From Bacillota bacterium (lineage in GTDB: Bacteria; Bacillota; Clostridia; Christensenellales; Aristaeellaceae): DNA of 47,122 nucleotides. Both the position numbers and the translations under genes were made by a program. Location of the stretch: the NCBI GenBank assembly GCA_023404345.1, contig JAEYCB010000068.1, positions 1 to 47,122 on the forward strand. Reading direction: 5' to 3'. The notes under the pieces were generated by a model. That model saw only the letters and a program-made list of their open reading frames with translations, had not been told where the DNA came from and did no database searches. Shown here piece after piece: positions 16,372-24,779 of the stretch (the first letter of the stretch is position 1; each line of letters begins with the position of its first letter).

Positions 16372-17259
16372 ATGCAAACTCTGCCTCCCAAAAAGAAAAA
16401 AAGGCGGAAATGGCCGTGGATTGTGCTGGCGGTTGTATTGGTGCTGCTGGCGGCATTCGTTTTGTCACTGCGCAAAACGGTGGCACAATCCCTTACAGAG
16501 GAAATCGCGCAGCGGCGCGACATCATTACCTATTACAGTTTTTCAGGGAGTCTGATCCCTGTGACCGATGAGGTACAAACCGCCAAGGACGCTCTAAAGA
16601 TAAAGGAGCTTTATGTTCAGGAGGGCGACCGAGTTGCGCAGGGCGACGCGCTTTTGCGGGGAAGCGACGGCACCCGCGTATATGCCGCCTACAGCGGCAC
16701 CGTCGAGGAGCTCTATGTGGAGACGGACGATTCTCTCCAACCCGGCAGCCAGATTGCCCGCATCGTGGACTATGACGCGCTGGAAGTAAGCGTGGACGTG
16801 GATGAATACGACATCGACGCCATTGAGGAGGGCAAGGAAGGCGAGGTGTATCTCAACGCGCTGGACACGTCCGTGCCTGGCACCGTGACCGAGATCGCCC
16901 GCAACGCGACCACCGAAGCCGGCGTGAGCTACTATCCCGTCAAACTGGAAGTGGAGGCCGTCCAAAACGTGCGCAGCGGCATGAGCGTAGAGGTCAACAT
17001 CCTCAACCAGCAGGCGCTGGGTGCGGTCAGCCTCAGCCTGGACGCTCTGAGCTACGACGAGTACAACCGTCCCTTTGTCTACCTGAAGGATGCCGAGGGT
17101 AAGCTCACCGCCGAATATGTTGAAACCGGCGTGAGCGATGGCCAGTACATCGAAATTCTCTCCGGCGTCAGTGAAGGTGATGCTGTCTATTATCAGTCCA
17201 ACGACATGGCCCGCTTCTTTGCCATGCAGCAGCGCATGATGGGCGTGGAAAGCAGGTAG
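16372..17259 (+). CDS. Membrane-anchored efflux adaptor protein (MacA/HlyD-like)
   Basis: A 295-residue adaptor with a very basic N-terminus, one membrane anchor (about 18-38) and an external part. The external part has a barrel-sandwich (lipoyl-like) domain around residues 60-125 and beta-barrel domains after it. The two lipoyl halves are joined almost directly, without the long alpha-helical hairpin that Gram-negative MacA uses to reach TolC, as expected for a single-membrane cell. In MacAB-like systems the adaptor passes substrate from the permease or stimulates the ATPase. AAGGAGG precedes ATG 16372. It is the first gene of a four-gene operon, with the ATPase gene two bases downstream. 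The substrate is unknown: peptides, antibiotics or lipoproteins are typical. Confidence 0.88.
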   Translation: MQTLPPKKKKRRKWPWIVLAVVLVLLAAFVLSLRKTVAQSLTEEIAQRRDIITYYSFSGSLIPVTDEVQTAKDALKIKELYVQEGDRVAQGDALLRGSDGTRVYAAYSGTVEELYVETDDSLQPGSQIARIVDYDALEVSVDVDEYDIDAIEEGKEGEVYLNALDTSVPGTVTEIARNATTEAGVSYYPVKLEVEAVQNVRSGMSVEVNILNQQALGAVSLSLDALSYDEYNRPFVYLKDAEGKLTAEYVETGVSDGQYIEILSGVSEGDAVYYQSNDMARFFAMQQRMMGVESR

Positions 17260-17261
17260 CC

Positions 17262-17963
17262 ATGGACAACGGAACAACGTTTTTTCAAATGACGGGCATC
17301 ACAAAGTCCTACTGGATGGGGGATGAATGGTCCCCGGTACTGCGGGGCATTGATCTGACCATTCAGAAGGGGGAGTTTCTGAGCGTGCTGGGGCCCAGTG
17401 GTTCGGGAAAAAGCACGCTGATGAACATCATCGGCTGCCTGGACACGCCCACCAGCGGCGAATACATCCTGCACGGGCGCCGTGTGGATGATCTGGAACC
17501 CGACGAGCTGGCCCTCATCCGTAATCGGGAAATCGGCTTCATCTTTCAATCGTTTCAGCTTTTACCCAGGCAGGACGCCCTGAGCAACGTGGAGCTTCCG
17601 CTCGTCTATGCCGGCATGCCCCGTCAACAGCGGCGCGAACGGGCTGCGGAAATGCTCCGGCGCGTGGGTCTGGAAAACAAGATGGACCACCTGCCCAACC
17701 AGCTGTCCGGCGGCCAGCAGCAGCAGCGCGTGGCCATCGCACGCGCGTTGGCTACCAATCCCACCATCCTGCTGGCCGATGAGCCGACCGGCGCGCTGGA
17801 CCAGAAAACCGGCCGCCAGGTGATGGAGCTATTCCACGAACTGCACGATGAAGGGCGCACCATCATCATGATTACGCACGACCGCCATATTGCGCAAAAT
17901 GCATCGCGGCTGGTTCGCATTCTGGACGGCGTGCTTTCCGAGGGGGCGGAGGACGATGCTTAG
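17262..17963 (+). CDS. ABC transporter ATP-binding protein (MacB/LolD-like)
   Basis: A 233-residue ATPase of the MacB/LolD/FtsE group. Walker A is GPSGSGKST (about 46-54), the Q loop is FQSFQLLP, Walker B is ILLADEPTGALD and the H loop is MITHDRHIA. The signature region reads LSGGQQQQRVAIARA: there is one glutamine more than in the usual LSGGQQQRV, encoded by four CAG codons in a row. The signature serine-glycine-glycine itself is intact. The gene starts two bases after the adaptor stop and overlaps the permease start by eight bases. It should energise the MacB-type permease encoded next. Confidence 0.93.
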   Translation: MDNGTTFFQMTGITKSYWMGDEWSPVLRGIDLTIQKGEFLSVLGPSGSGKSTLMNIIGCLDTPTSGEYILHGRRVDDLEPDELALIRNREIGFIFQSFQLLPRQDALSNVELPLVYAGMPRQQRRERAAEMLRRVGLENKMDHLPNQLSGGQQQQRVAIARALATNPTILLADEPTGALDQKTGRQVMELFHELHDEGRTIIMITHDRHIAQNASRLVRILDGVLSEGAEDDA

Positions 17964-19146
17964 GGAAAGCCTGCGCATGTCTCTGGCCAACATCCGCGGC
18001 AACAAGATGCGTTCCTTCCTCACAGTGCTGGGCATCATCATCGGCGTGATGGCTATTATTGCCCTGATCACCGTGATGCAGAGCGCCACCGGTGAGGTAA
18101 CCGCCCAGTTCGAAAGTCTGGGCACCGGAAAGCTCACCGTACAGGCTATGGGCACACCGCTCAAAAGCGGCCTGACGGAAGGCGATTTGGCTGACATCCT
18201 GTCCATCGACGGCGTGTCGGGTATCTCCCCCACGCTGTCGCAGGAACTGAGCGTCGTGGGCGGCGGCAAGGTACTGGAGGACGTTAGGGTGGAAGGCTAT
18301 GGCTATGCCTGGTTCCGCCGCGAAAATGACGCGGTATCTCGAGGACGCCCACTTCTCCCCGTCGATCAGGAACAGCGCAGCCGTGTGTGCCTGATTGACA
18401 GCGATCTGGCAGCCGCGCTGTTCAGCGGCACTGATCCCATCGGGCAAACGCTGTTGGTCAAGGGCACACGTTTTCGCATTGTAGGCGTACTCAAAGACGC
18501 CGACGTGAGCGACGTGGTGAGTCAGATGCAGGCCGGCGACGAAAACGGCAAGCTCATTATGCCGTATACGACCTATATGAGGCTCTTTGGGGTCAAAGGC
18601 GTTTCCTCTCTGGAGGTATACGTGGCCGATACCGACCGCACCAACGAAGTAACCGACAGCCTGGAAGCTGCTTTGGAGGCCGCCTTTAACTACCGCGAGG
18701 ACAGCTACACCGTCATTAATATAGAAAGTCTGCTGGACGTGATGGATACCATGATGGGGCTGATGACCAATCTGCTGGTGGGCATTGCCAGCATTGCCCT
18801 ACTGGTTGGCGGTATTGGCATTATGAATATGATGCTGGTCTCTGTCACCGAGCGAACCAGCGAAATTGGCCTGCGCAAGGCTCTGGGTGCGCGTCCCCGC
18901 AGCATTCAGATACAGTTTCTCATGGAGAGCATCATCCTCTCTCTGCTGGGCGGGTTGATCGGGGTGGTGCTGGGGCTGCTGGTGAGCATGCTGCTGGCCA
19001 GCCTGATGGACATTGCTTTCGTGCTGTCACCGGGTGCCATTGCACTTGGCGTAGGCTTTTCGCTGGCGGTGGGTGTCGTCTTTGGCTGGGCTCCTGCCCG
19101 CAAGGCCAGTAACCTTAATCCCATTGATGCTCTTCGCAGCCTGTGA
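17956..19146 (+). CDS. MacB-type ABC exporter permease (FtsX fold)
   Basis: A 396-residue membrane protein of the MacB/FtsX group. It begins MLRESLRMSLANIRGNKMRSFLT, then a first membrane segment (about 21-42), a large extracellular MacB-type domain (about 45-265) and three membrane segments toward the C-terminus. The SVTERTSEIGLRKALGA loop after the second segment is the family's hallmark. It ends PARKASNLNPIDALR, typical of this family. Such proteins do not form a classic channel but couple ATP hydrolysis to movement of the external domain. I chose ATG 17956 because GGAGG precedes it and the conserved N-terminus starts there; it overlaps the ATPase gene by eight bases. Confidence 0.93.
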   Translation: MLRESLRMSLANIRGNKMRSFLTVLGIIIGVMAIIALITVMQSATGEVTAQFESLGTGKLTVQAMGTPLKSGLTEGDLADILSIDGVSGISPTLSQELSVVGGGKVLEDVRVEGYGYAWFRRENDAVSRGRPLLPVDQEQRSRVCLIDSDLAAALFSGTDPIGQTLLVKGTRFRIVGVLKDADVSDVVSQMQAGDENGKLIMPYTTYMRLFGVKGVSSLEVYVADTDRTNEVTDSLEAALEAAFNYREDSYTVINIESLLDVMDTMMGLMTNLLVGIASIALLVGGIGIMNMMLVSVTERTSEIGLRKALGARPRSIQIQFLMESIILSLLGGLIGVVLGLLVSMLLASLMDIAFVLSPGAIALGVGFSLAVGVVFGWAPARKASNLNPIDALRSL

Positions 19147-19167
19147 GCACAAAGGAGGGTATTTGAC

Positions 19168-20274
19168 ATGAAAAAAATTGTTGCATTGATGCTGGCGGCC
19201 CTGCTGGCGCTGGCCAGCGCTTCCGCGTTGGCTGAATCCTCCGAGACATTGATTTTGACCGCCACGGTAGAGGGCTTGGACCCCATCGTGCTGACTGCGC
19301 CCGCCAGCGGCCTGCTGGCCCCCTTCAGCGTGCGGGCAGGGCAGATGCTATCGTCCGGCGAAGCAGTCTTCACCGTGGAACCCCAGCGCGTATACGCCGA
19401 AATTGAGGGTACGGTGGCGGACGTATATGCGCAAGCCGGTGAATCTGCCGATGCCGCCATAGACCGCTACGGAGCGGTAATGCGCATCGAATATGCCGAT
19501 CGCTACCAGATTGAGGCCACCAACCGCACCGGCTACAACACCGTGGAAAACCGCGACCTGCGGGTGGGTATGCCCGTATATCTGCGTTCAGCCAATGAAA
19601 AGCACTTTGCTGATGGACGCATTATCGCTGTGGAAGGCACACAGTTCACCGTTGAGGTAATTGGAGGTGACCTGGTCTTTACCGAGGACGTGAAGGTCTA
19701 CCGCGAAGCGGATTACGGCGACAAAACCCTGCTCGCCCGTTCCAAGCTGTCCATTGTGCAGCCCTATGCCGTATCCGCTTCCGGCACCATAACCGATATG
19801 GCCGTGCGCCCGGGTGACGAGGTGCATCCCGGCGACTATCTTTTCAGCTATGTGCCAGATGTGCTGGATCCCGCCCGGCGCGGCACGCAAAGTCCCACCA
19901 CCGTCACCGCCCCACAGGCGCTGATCGTCACGGAGGTAAACGCTGTACCCGGTGCCAGCGTACAGAAGGATCAGGCACTTTTGACCGCTATTCCCGCCGG
20001 AACCTACCGTCTGAAGGCGCAGGCCACGGAGGGGGATGTGGGCCGCATCGCTGTGGGTGATGAAATGATGGTTTATTTCGATGAGCTGGATTTGCCCTCT
20101 GTTCCTGCCACCGTAACCGCTGTGGACCCGCTGGGCAACAGTAGCGAGGAGAACAGCCGTTACACCGTATGGCTGGATTTTGAAGCGCCCGATGGCGTGC
20201 TGCCCGGCATGCACGCCACCGTACAAGCCACATCCGGCGCGCTTGACCGGGATACCCCGGTTGGATTATACTGA
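19168..20274 (+). CDS. Second, secreted adaptor-like protein of the exporter (HlyD-family)
   Basis: A 368-residue exported protein with a cleavable-looking signal peptide (about 1-22, ending ALAESS). It appears to contain two biotinyl/lipoyl-like segments: residues about 35-95 (LTAPASGLLAPFSVRAGQ, EIEGTVADVYAQAGE) and about 195-290 (SASGTITDMAVRPGDEVHPGDYL, VTEVNAVPGASVQKDQ). A beta-barrel segment and a C-terminal DGVLPGMHATV typical of efflux adaptors follow. It lies 21 bases after the permease gene behind AAAGGAGGG, so it belongs to the same operon. A MacAB operon normally has one adaptor; a second one with a different anchor is unusual. It might form a mixed ring with the first adaptor, or a partner outside the membrane. 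Confidence 0.8.
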   Translation: MKKIVALMLAALLALASASALAESSETLILTATVEGLDPIVLTAPASGLLAPFSVRAGQMLSSGEAVFTVEPQRVYAEIEGTVADVYAQAGESADAAIDRYGAVMRIEYADRYQIEATNRTGYNTVENRDLRVGMPVYLRSANEKHFADGRIIAVEGTQFTVEVIGGDLVFTEDVKVYREADYGDKTLLARSKLSIVQPYAVSASGTITDMAVRPGDEVHPGDYLFSYVPDVLDPARRGTQSPTTVTAPQALIVTEVNAVPGASVQKDQALLTAIPAGTYRLKAQATEGDVGRIAVGDEMMVYFDELDLPSVPATVTAVDPLGNSSEENSRYTVWLDFEAPDGVLPGMHATVQATSGALDRDTPVGLY

Positions 20275-20362
20275 ATTTATCGCCGTGCCTTTTTCTGCCA
20301 CGGCTGTTCCTACGCATTTCGCGTTTCTGTCTGTTGATTGATTAAGAAGGAGGTAGATAAAT

Positions 20363-21730
20363 ATGACGCAAACCAATCTGGACCGGCTCAAAGCGTATGC
20401 GGACGCCCACGCTCAGCTCCTGACCGACAACTGTTCGATCAACCCGGAGCTGTATCAAACCTACGGCGTAAAGCGTGGCCTGCGCGATCAGAAGGGCCGG
20501 GGCGTGCTTGCCGGTTTGACCAACATTTCAGAAATTGAAAGCAACAAGCAGGTCAACGGCGAAACAGTTCCCTGCGAGGGTCGTCTATTCTACCGCGGAT
20601 ATGACATCACAGACTTGGTGGGCGCCGAGGCGAGGGAACATCGCTTTGGTTTTGAAGAAATCGCCTATCTGCTGCTCTTTGGCGAGCTGCCCACCCGTGA
20701 GGAACTGGCCGGTTTTCAGCGTACGCTGGCGGATAGCCGCACCCTGCCTACCAACTTCGTGCGCGATGTCATTATGAAGGCTCCCAGCCGGGACATGATG
20801 AATTCCCTGAGCCGCAGCGTGCTTACCCTTGCCAGCTATGATGACAATGTAAGCGACGTATCTCTGGCTAATGTACTGCGGCAATGCCTGATGCTGATCG
20901 CCGTTTTTCCGCTTCTGGCGGTGTATGGCTATCACAGTTACAATCACTATGAGCGCGATGAAAGCCTCTATATCCATCGCCCGGATGACAGCCTTTCCGC
21001 CGCGGAAAACCTGCTGCGCATGCTTCGTCCCGACAAATCCTACACCGACCTCGAAGCGCGCGTGCTGGACCTGGCATTGATCCTGCACATGGAGCACGGC
21101 GGCGGCAACAACTCTACCTTTACCACGCACGTGGTCACCTCGTCCGGCAGCGACACCTACAGTGTGATCGCGGCGGCGTTAGCCAGCCTCAAGGGCCCCA
21201 AGCATGGCGGTGCAAACATCAAGGTGGTCGAAATGATGGCCGACCTCAAACGAACCCTCCAAAATCCGCATGACGAGGGTCAGGTAGCCGACTACCTGCA
21301 CAAGTTGCTCAACCGTGAAGCATTTGACCGTAAGGGCCTTATCTACGGCATGGGTCACGCTGTCTACAGCATCAGTGACCCGCGCGCCACTATCTTCCGT
21401 GGCTTTGTGGAGCGCCTGGCGCGCGAGAAGGACAAGGAAGAAGAGTTCTCCATCTACGCCATGGTCGAGCGCATGGCCCCGGAGATCATCTCCCGCGAAC
21501 GCAAGATCTATAAGGGCGTCAGTCCCAATGTGGACTTTTACAGCGGGCTTACCTACAGCATGTTGGGCATCCCGGAGGAGCTGTTTACCCCCATCTTCGC
21601 CATCGCGCGCATCGTGGGCTGGAGCGCTCACCGGCTGGAGGAGCTGATCAACATGGACAAGATCATCCGTCCCGCCTATATGAGCGTACAGGACCGTCGC
21701 GAGTATGTGCGCATTGCTGACCGGGGCTGA
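20363..21730 (+). CDS. Citrate synthase
   Basis: A 455-residue citrate/2-methylcitrate synthase family enzyme that condenses acetyl-CoA with oxaloacetate. Catalytic landmarks are visible: LKGPKHGGANIKV with the first active-site His, GMGHAVYSISDPRA with the second, and the acidic residue in SPNVDFYSGL. It is longer than the minimal bacterial enzyme through an N-terminal extension of about 45 residues. AAGGAGG precedes ATG 20363. It has its own terminator and lies tail to tail with the glutamate dehydrogenase gene, so the two ends of the oxaloacetate-to-glutamate route lie next to each other. It probably serves biosynthesis of 2-oxoglutarate rather than a full cycle. Use of propionyl-CoA cannot be excluded. 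Confidence 0.94.
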   Translation: MTQTNLDRLKAYADAHAQLLTDNCSINPELYQTYGVKRGLRDQKGRGVLAGLTNISEIESNKQVNGETVPCEGRLFYRGYDITDLVGAEAREHRFGFEEIAYLLLFGELPTREELAGFQRTLADSRTLPTNFVRDVIMKAPSRDMMNSLSRSVLTLASYDDNVSDVSLANVLRQCLMLIAVFPLLAVYGYHSYNHYERDESLYIHRPDDSLSAAENLLRMLRPDKSYTDLEARVLDLALILHMEHGGGNNSTFTTHVVTSSGSDTYSVIAAALASLKGPKHGGANIKVVEMMADLKRTLQNPHDEGQVADYLHKLLNREAFDRKGLIYGMGHAVYSISDPRATIFRGFVERLAREKDKEEEFSIYAMVERMAPEIISRERKIYKGVSPNVDFYSGLTYSMLGIPEELFTPIFAIARIVGWSAHRLEELINMDKIIRPAYMSVQDRREYVRIADRG

Positions 21731-21768
21731 ACCGGCAGGAATGACTACGATAAGTTAAGAGGACGAGT

Positions 21769-21799
21769 GCCCGGCGGAAACATTTCCGCCGGGCCTTTT
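21769..21799 (+). terminator. Terminator after citrate synthase
   Basis: GCCCGGCGGAAA (21769-21780) pairs perfectly with TTTCCGCCGGGC (21783-21794), followed by CTTTTC. Confidence 0.88.
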
Positions 21800-21927
21800 C
21801 TTATAAAAAACGGTGATCGGATCTTTGACGGCAGCATAAAATTCCGGATTTGTCACTGGCGAAGAAAACCCGTTCAAACCGATCGTTGACGGGCGCTTTG
21901 GATACAAAAAGGCGCTTCCCATGCATC

Positions 21928-21961
21928 TAAAAAAGGACCGTTGACCTGAGTTTGTCAACGG
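21928..21961 (-). terminator. Terminator after gdhA (minus strand)
   Basis: Read on the minus strand, CCGTTGAC and GTCAACGG (21954-21961 and 21938-21945) pair perfectly and are followed by a T-rich run (complement of 21928-21934). The bases between this and the citrate synthase terminator (21800-21927) show nothing else. Confidence 0.75.
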
Positions 21962-22019
21962 CCCGGGGACCCGGCGCAACTGCTCCACTGAATCCCGTCT
22001 TTTGTTTTTTATGATCGGA

Positions 22020-23360
22020 TCACACGATGCCCTGAGCCATCATGGCCTCGGCCACTTTGAGGAAGCCCGCGATATTGGCACCCACAACGTAGTTGGTGGG
22101 CTTGTCGCCATATTCCTTGGCGGACTCAGCGCACTTTTCAAAGATACCCTTCATGATGCCCTTGAGCTTCTCATCTACTTCCTCGAAAGTCCAGCTCAGG
22201 CGCTGGCTGTTCTGGCTCATCTCCAAAGCGGAGGTAGCTACGCCACCGGCGTTAGCCGCTTTGCCAGGAGCGAAAAGCACGCCGTTTTGCAGGAACAGCT
22301 CGGTGGCCTCCAGCGTGGAGGGCATGTTGGCGCCCTCGCCCACAGCGAAGCAGCCATTGGCGATCAGCGCCTTGGCACCCTCGGCGTCCAGCTCGTTCTG
22401 AGTGGCACAGGGCAGAGCGATATCGCACTTGATGGTCCAGATGCCCTTGCAGCCCTCGTGGTACTCACTGCCAGGCACGCGGGCCGCGTATTCCTTGATG
22501 CGGCCGCGCTCCACTTCCTTGATCTGCTTAACCATATCGAGATTGATTCCGTTGGGATCGTAGATATAGCCGTTGGAATCGCTCATGGCAACAACCTTGG
22601 CGCCCAGCTCAGTGATCTTTTCATTAGCGTAGATAGCCACGTTGCCACTGCCGCTCACCACTACGGTCGCTCCCTTAACGGACTTACCGTTGGCTTCCAG
22701 CATATTCTTGACGAAGTAGCACAGGCCGTAACCGGTAGCCTGAGTACGGGCCAGGCTGCCGCCATAGGTGAGGCCCTTGCCTGTCAGAACGCCCTCATAC
22801 AAGCCGGTCAAGCGCTTGTACTGACCATAGAGATAGCCAATCTCACGCGCGCCCGTTCCGATATCTCCGGCGGGCACGTCGGTGTCCTGGCCGATATGGC
22901 GGTAGAGTTCGGTCATGAAGCTCTGACAGAAGGCCATAACCTCACGGTCGCTCTTGCCTTTGGGATCAAAGTCACTGCCACCCTTGCCACCGCCAATGGG
23001 CAGGCCCGTCAGGCTGTTTTTGAGCACCTGCTCAAAGCCCAGGAACTTAAGGATGGACAGGTTCACGCTGGGATGCAGGCGCAGGCCACCCTTGTAGGGG
23101 CCGATGGCGCTGTTGTACTGCACGCGATAACCGCGGTTGACCTGCGTGCGGCCCTGATCGTCCACCCAGGGCACACGGAACATGATGACCCGCTCCGGCT
23201 CAACAAAGCGATCCAGCAGGCCCGCCTTTTCATATTCCGGGTGTTTATCAAACACGGGAGAGAGGCTTTCCAGAATTTCGGTAGCCGCCTGGATAAATTC
23301 GCTTTCATGGGTATTGCGCTGCTTGAGGCCCTCAAGCACGCGGGAAGTGTAAGCATTCAT
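22020..23360 (-). CDS. gdhA: NADP-type glutamate dehydrogenase
   Basis: A 446-residue hexameric-type glutamate dehydrogenase that interconverts 2-oxoglutarate plus ammonia and glutamate. Key segments: PYKGGLRLHPSVN, the catalytic lysine region GGGKGGSDFDPKGKSD, PAGDIGTGAREIGY, and the dinucleotide-binding VVVSGSGNVAIYA around residue 235. The GGGKGGSDFDPKG motif and the length place it with the NADP-linked assimilatory type. I chose the ATG at 23360 (MNAYTSRV) because GAAAGGGG lies just before it; the open frame continues nine codons upstream. Its partner citrate synthase is convergent on its right-reading side. A clear -10 element lies about 80 bases upstream. Confidence 0.96.
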   Translation of the reverse strand: MNAYTSRVLEGLKQRNTHESEFIQAATEILESLSPVFDKHPEYEKAGLLDRFVEPERVIMFRVPWVDDQGRTQVNRGYRVQYNSAIGPYKGGLRLHPSVNLSILKFLGFEQVLKNSLTGLPIGGGKGGSDFDPKGKSDREVMAFCQSFMTELYRHIGQDTDVPAGDIGTGAREIGYLYGQYKRLTGLYEGVLTGKGLTYGGSLARTQATGYGLCYFVKNMLEANGKSVKGATVVVSGSGNVAIYANEKITELGAKVVAMSDSNGYIYDPNGINLDMVKQIKEVERGRIKEYAARVPGSEYHEGCKGIWTIKCDIALPCATQNELDAEGAKALIANGCFAVGEGANMPSTLEATELFLQNGVLFAPGKAANAGGVATSALEMSQNSQRLSWTFEEVDEKLKGIMKGIFEKCAESAKEYGDKPTNYVVGANIAGFLKVAEAMMAQGIV

Positions 23361-23437
23361 CGGCACAACCCCTTTCTCAACAATCAAATTTGGCAGTCAG
23401 TTTCGTAAAGCTGCACCGCTTCCGAAATGACTTGTGT

Positions 23438-23446
23438 ATTATAGCA
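23438..23446 (-). promoter_or_regulatory. Extended -10 promoter of gdhA
   Basis: On the minus strand TGCTATAAT: a perfect -10 with the extended TGN element (complement of 23438-23446). The -35 region (TTTTTC) is weak, which fits an extended -10 promoter or one that needs an activator. Confidence 0.65.
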
Positions 23447-23516
23447 CAGATTCGCAGCCAGAAAAAGCAAATATTGCAGGATGAAGGCCCTAAAATTGCA
23501 TTTGTTTTGTATTGCA

Positions 23517-24638
23517 TCACTCAGGTGACAGGCGCGCCGTGCCATCATCCCCCTGGGACACGCGCAAAAATGCGTCTGCATGCGCGTCGGCAGCATCCTG
23601 ACGGTCGGTGCAGGTAAGCAAGGTCTGCACGCCTTCGGTGCTTTTCAGCAGTGCGCTGCGACGGCGCACATCCAGCTCGCTGAATACATCATCGAGAAGC
23701 AGCGTGGGCGGCTCTCCCATTTCGCTTTCGATCAGGCGGATTTCTCCCAGTTTCATGCTCAGCACCGCCGTTCGCACCTGTCCCTGACTGCCAAAGGCCC
23801 GTAACTCCCGTCCGCAGAGCATCAGGCTCATGTCATCCCGGTGCGGCCCAAAGCAGGTAAAGAGACGCTGGATATCCTCCCCGCGCGTGCGCCGCAGGCC
23901 CGCGAGCATGTCGCGGTAAGGCGTGTCGGTCCGGCTGAGGGGACCGGTATAGCTAAGCGAAAACGTTTCACCCGGCGTTTCGGCAATAGCGGCGTACTGC
24001 TCGGCAGCGCTTCGGCTGAGTTCCTCCAGGAACCAGCGCCGGGCGCTGATGATGGGTACGCACGCGGCGGCAAGCTGCTCATCCCAAGTATCAAGTTGAT
24101 TGGAAAAATCGTTGACCCCGGTGAGACGGTTTTGCTTGAGCAGCGCATTTCGCCGTTCAAGCACACTCAAATAGGTTTTCAGCGCTCGCAGGTAGCTGGG
24201 CCGGATCTGGCTGAGCTGCATGTCCAGAAACCGTCTGCGCGCTACCGGTCCGTCACGCACGATGCGCAGGTCTTCCGGGGAAAACATCACCGTGGTGGCA
24301 TGACCCATCAGATCCCCTATTCGTTGAGCAGGCTTTCCGTAAAGCAATACCCGCTTTTTGGGTTTTTCCAATGGATACAGGCGCACTTCTACCTCGTGGG
24401 CACCATCCAGCCGTTTGGTCTGGCCGTGAACCAGCGCCACGCTGGCACCGACGGCAATCATCTCCCGATCGTTGGCGGTGCGGTGGCTTCTGCCCACCGA
24501 CAAAAGGTGCATCGCCTCCAACAGGTTGGTCTTTCCACTGCCATTGGGACCGTAGAGTACCGTAATGCCCGGATGGGGCGACAGTTCCAACGAATCATAG
24601 TTGCGGAAGCGCGCCAGCCGGAGGGAGGTGAAGCGCAT
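23517..24638 (-). CDS. recF: DNA replication and repair protein RecF
   Basis: A 373-residue SMC-like ATPase that helps load RecA at gapped DNA. It has the RecF N-terminus (MRFTSLRLARFRNYDSLEL), Walker A GPNGSGKTN (about 30-38), a central GPHRDDMSLML, the signature-like GSQGQVRTAVLSMKLGE, and Walker B LLLDDVFSELD (about 310-320). Length and order match the family. In most Firmicutes recF lies between dnaN and gyrB at the replication origin. Here it stands alone between gdhA and an unrelated FAD dehydrogenase, so it has either moved or is an extra copy. Ribosome site GGGAGG lies 10 bases before the ATG and can pair with CCTCC beside the start. Confidence 0.95.
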   Translation of the reverse strand: MRFTSLRLARFRNYDSLELSPHPGITVLYGPNGSGKTNLLEAMHLLSVGRSHRTANDREMIAVGASVALVHGQTKRLDGAHEVEVRLYPLEKPKKRVLLYGKPAQRIGDLMGHATTVMFSPEDLRIVRDGPVARRRFLDMQLSQIRPSYLRALKTYLSVLERRNALLKQNRLTGVNDFSNQLDTWDEQLAAACVPIISARRWFLEELSRSAAEQYAAIAETPGETFSLSYTGPLSRTDTPYRDMLAGLRRTRGEDIQRLFTCFGPHRDDMSLMLCGRELRAFGSQGQVRTAVLSMKLGEIRLIESEMGEPPTLLLDDVFSELDVRRRSALLKSTEGVQTLLTCTDRQDAADAHADAFLRVSQGDDGTARLSPE

Positions 24639-24653
24639 GGAGGAAAAACCTCC
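24639..24653 (-). promoter_or_regulatory. Small hairpin covering the recF ribosome-binding site
   Basis: On the minus strand GGAGG-TTTTT-CCTCC directly precedes the recF ATG. The left arm is the Shine-Dalgarno sequence and the right arm is its exact complement, so the RNA could fold back and hide the ribosome site. Confidence 0.45.
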
Positions 24654-24675
24654 CTTTCATCAAAATGATAAAAAC

Positions 24676-24684
24676 AGTATAGCA
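24676..24684 (-). promoter_or_regulatory. Extended -10 promoter of recF
   Basis: Minus strand TGCTATACT (complement of 24676-24684), an extended -10 with a weak -35. It lies 38 bases before the recF start. Confidence 0.55.
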
Positions 24685-24779
24685 CATTTTCCGTCCATTA
24701 CGCCACTTGTGTTTCAGGGGCGCTTTATGGTAGGATAGGTATGTTTGATTTTTTGAATGCTCAGGAGGGAAATACGGCC

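Noticed and set aside
22002..23408. 468-codon open frame on the plus strand over gdhA
   Set aside because: It mirrors gdhA in the opposite frame; the gdhA protein has all family motifs, while this one has none and no ribosome site.
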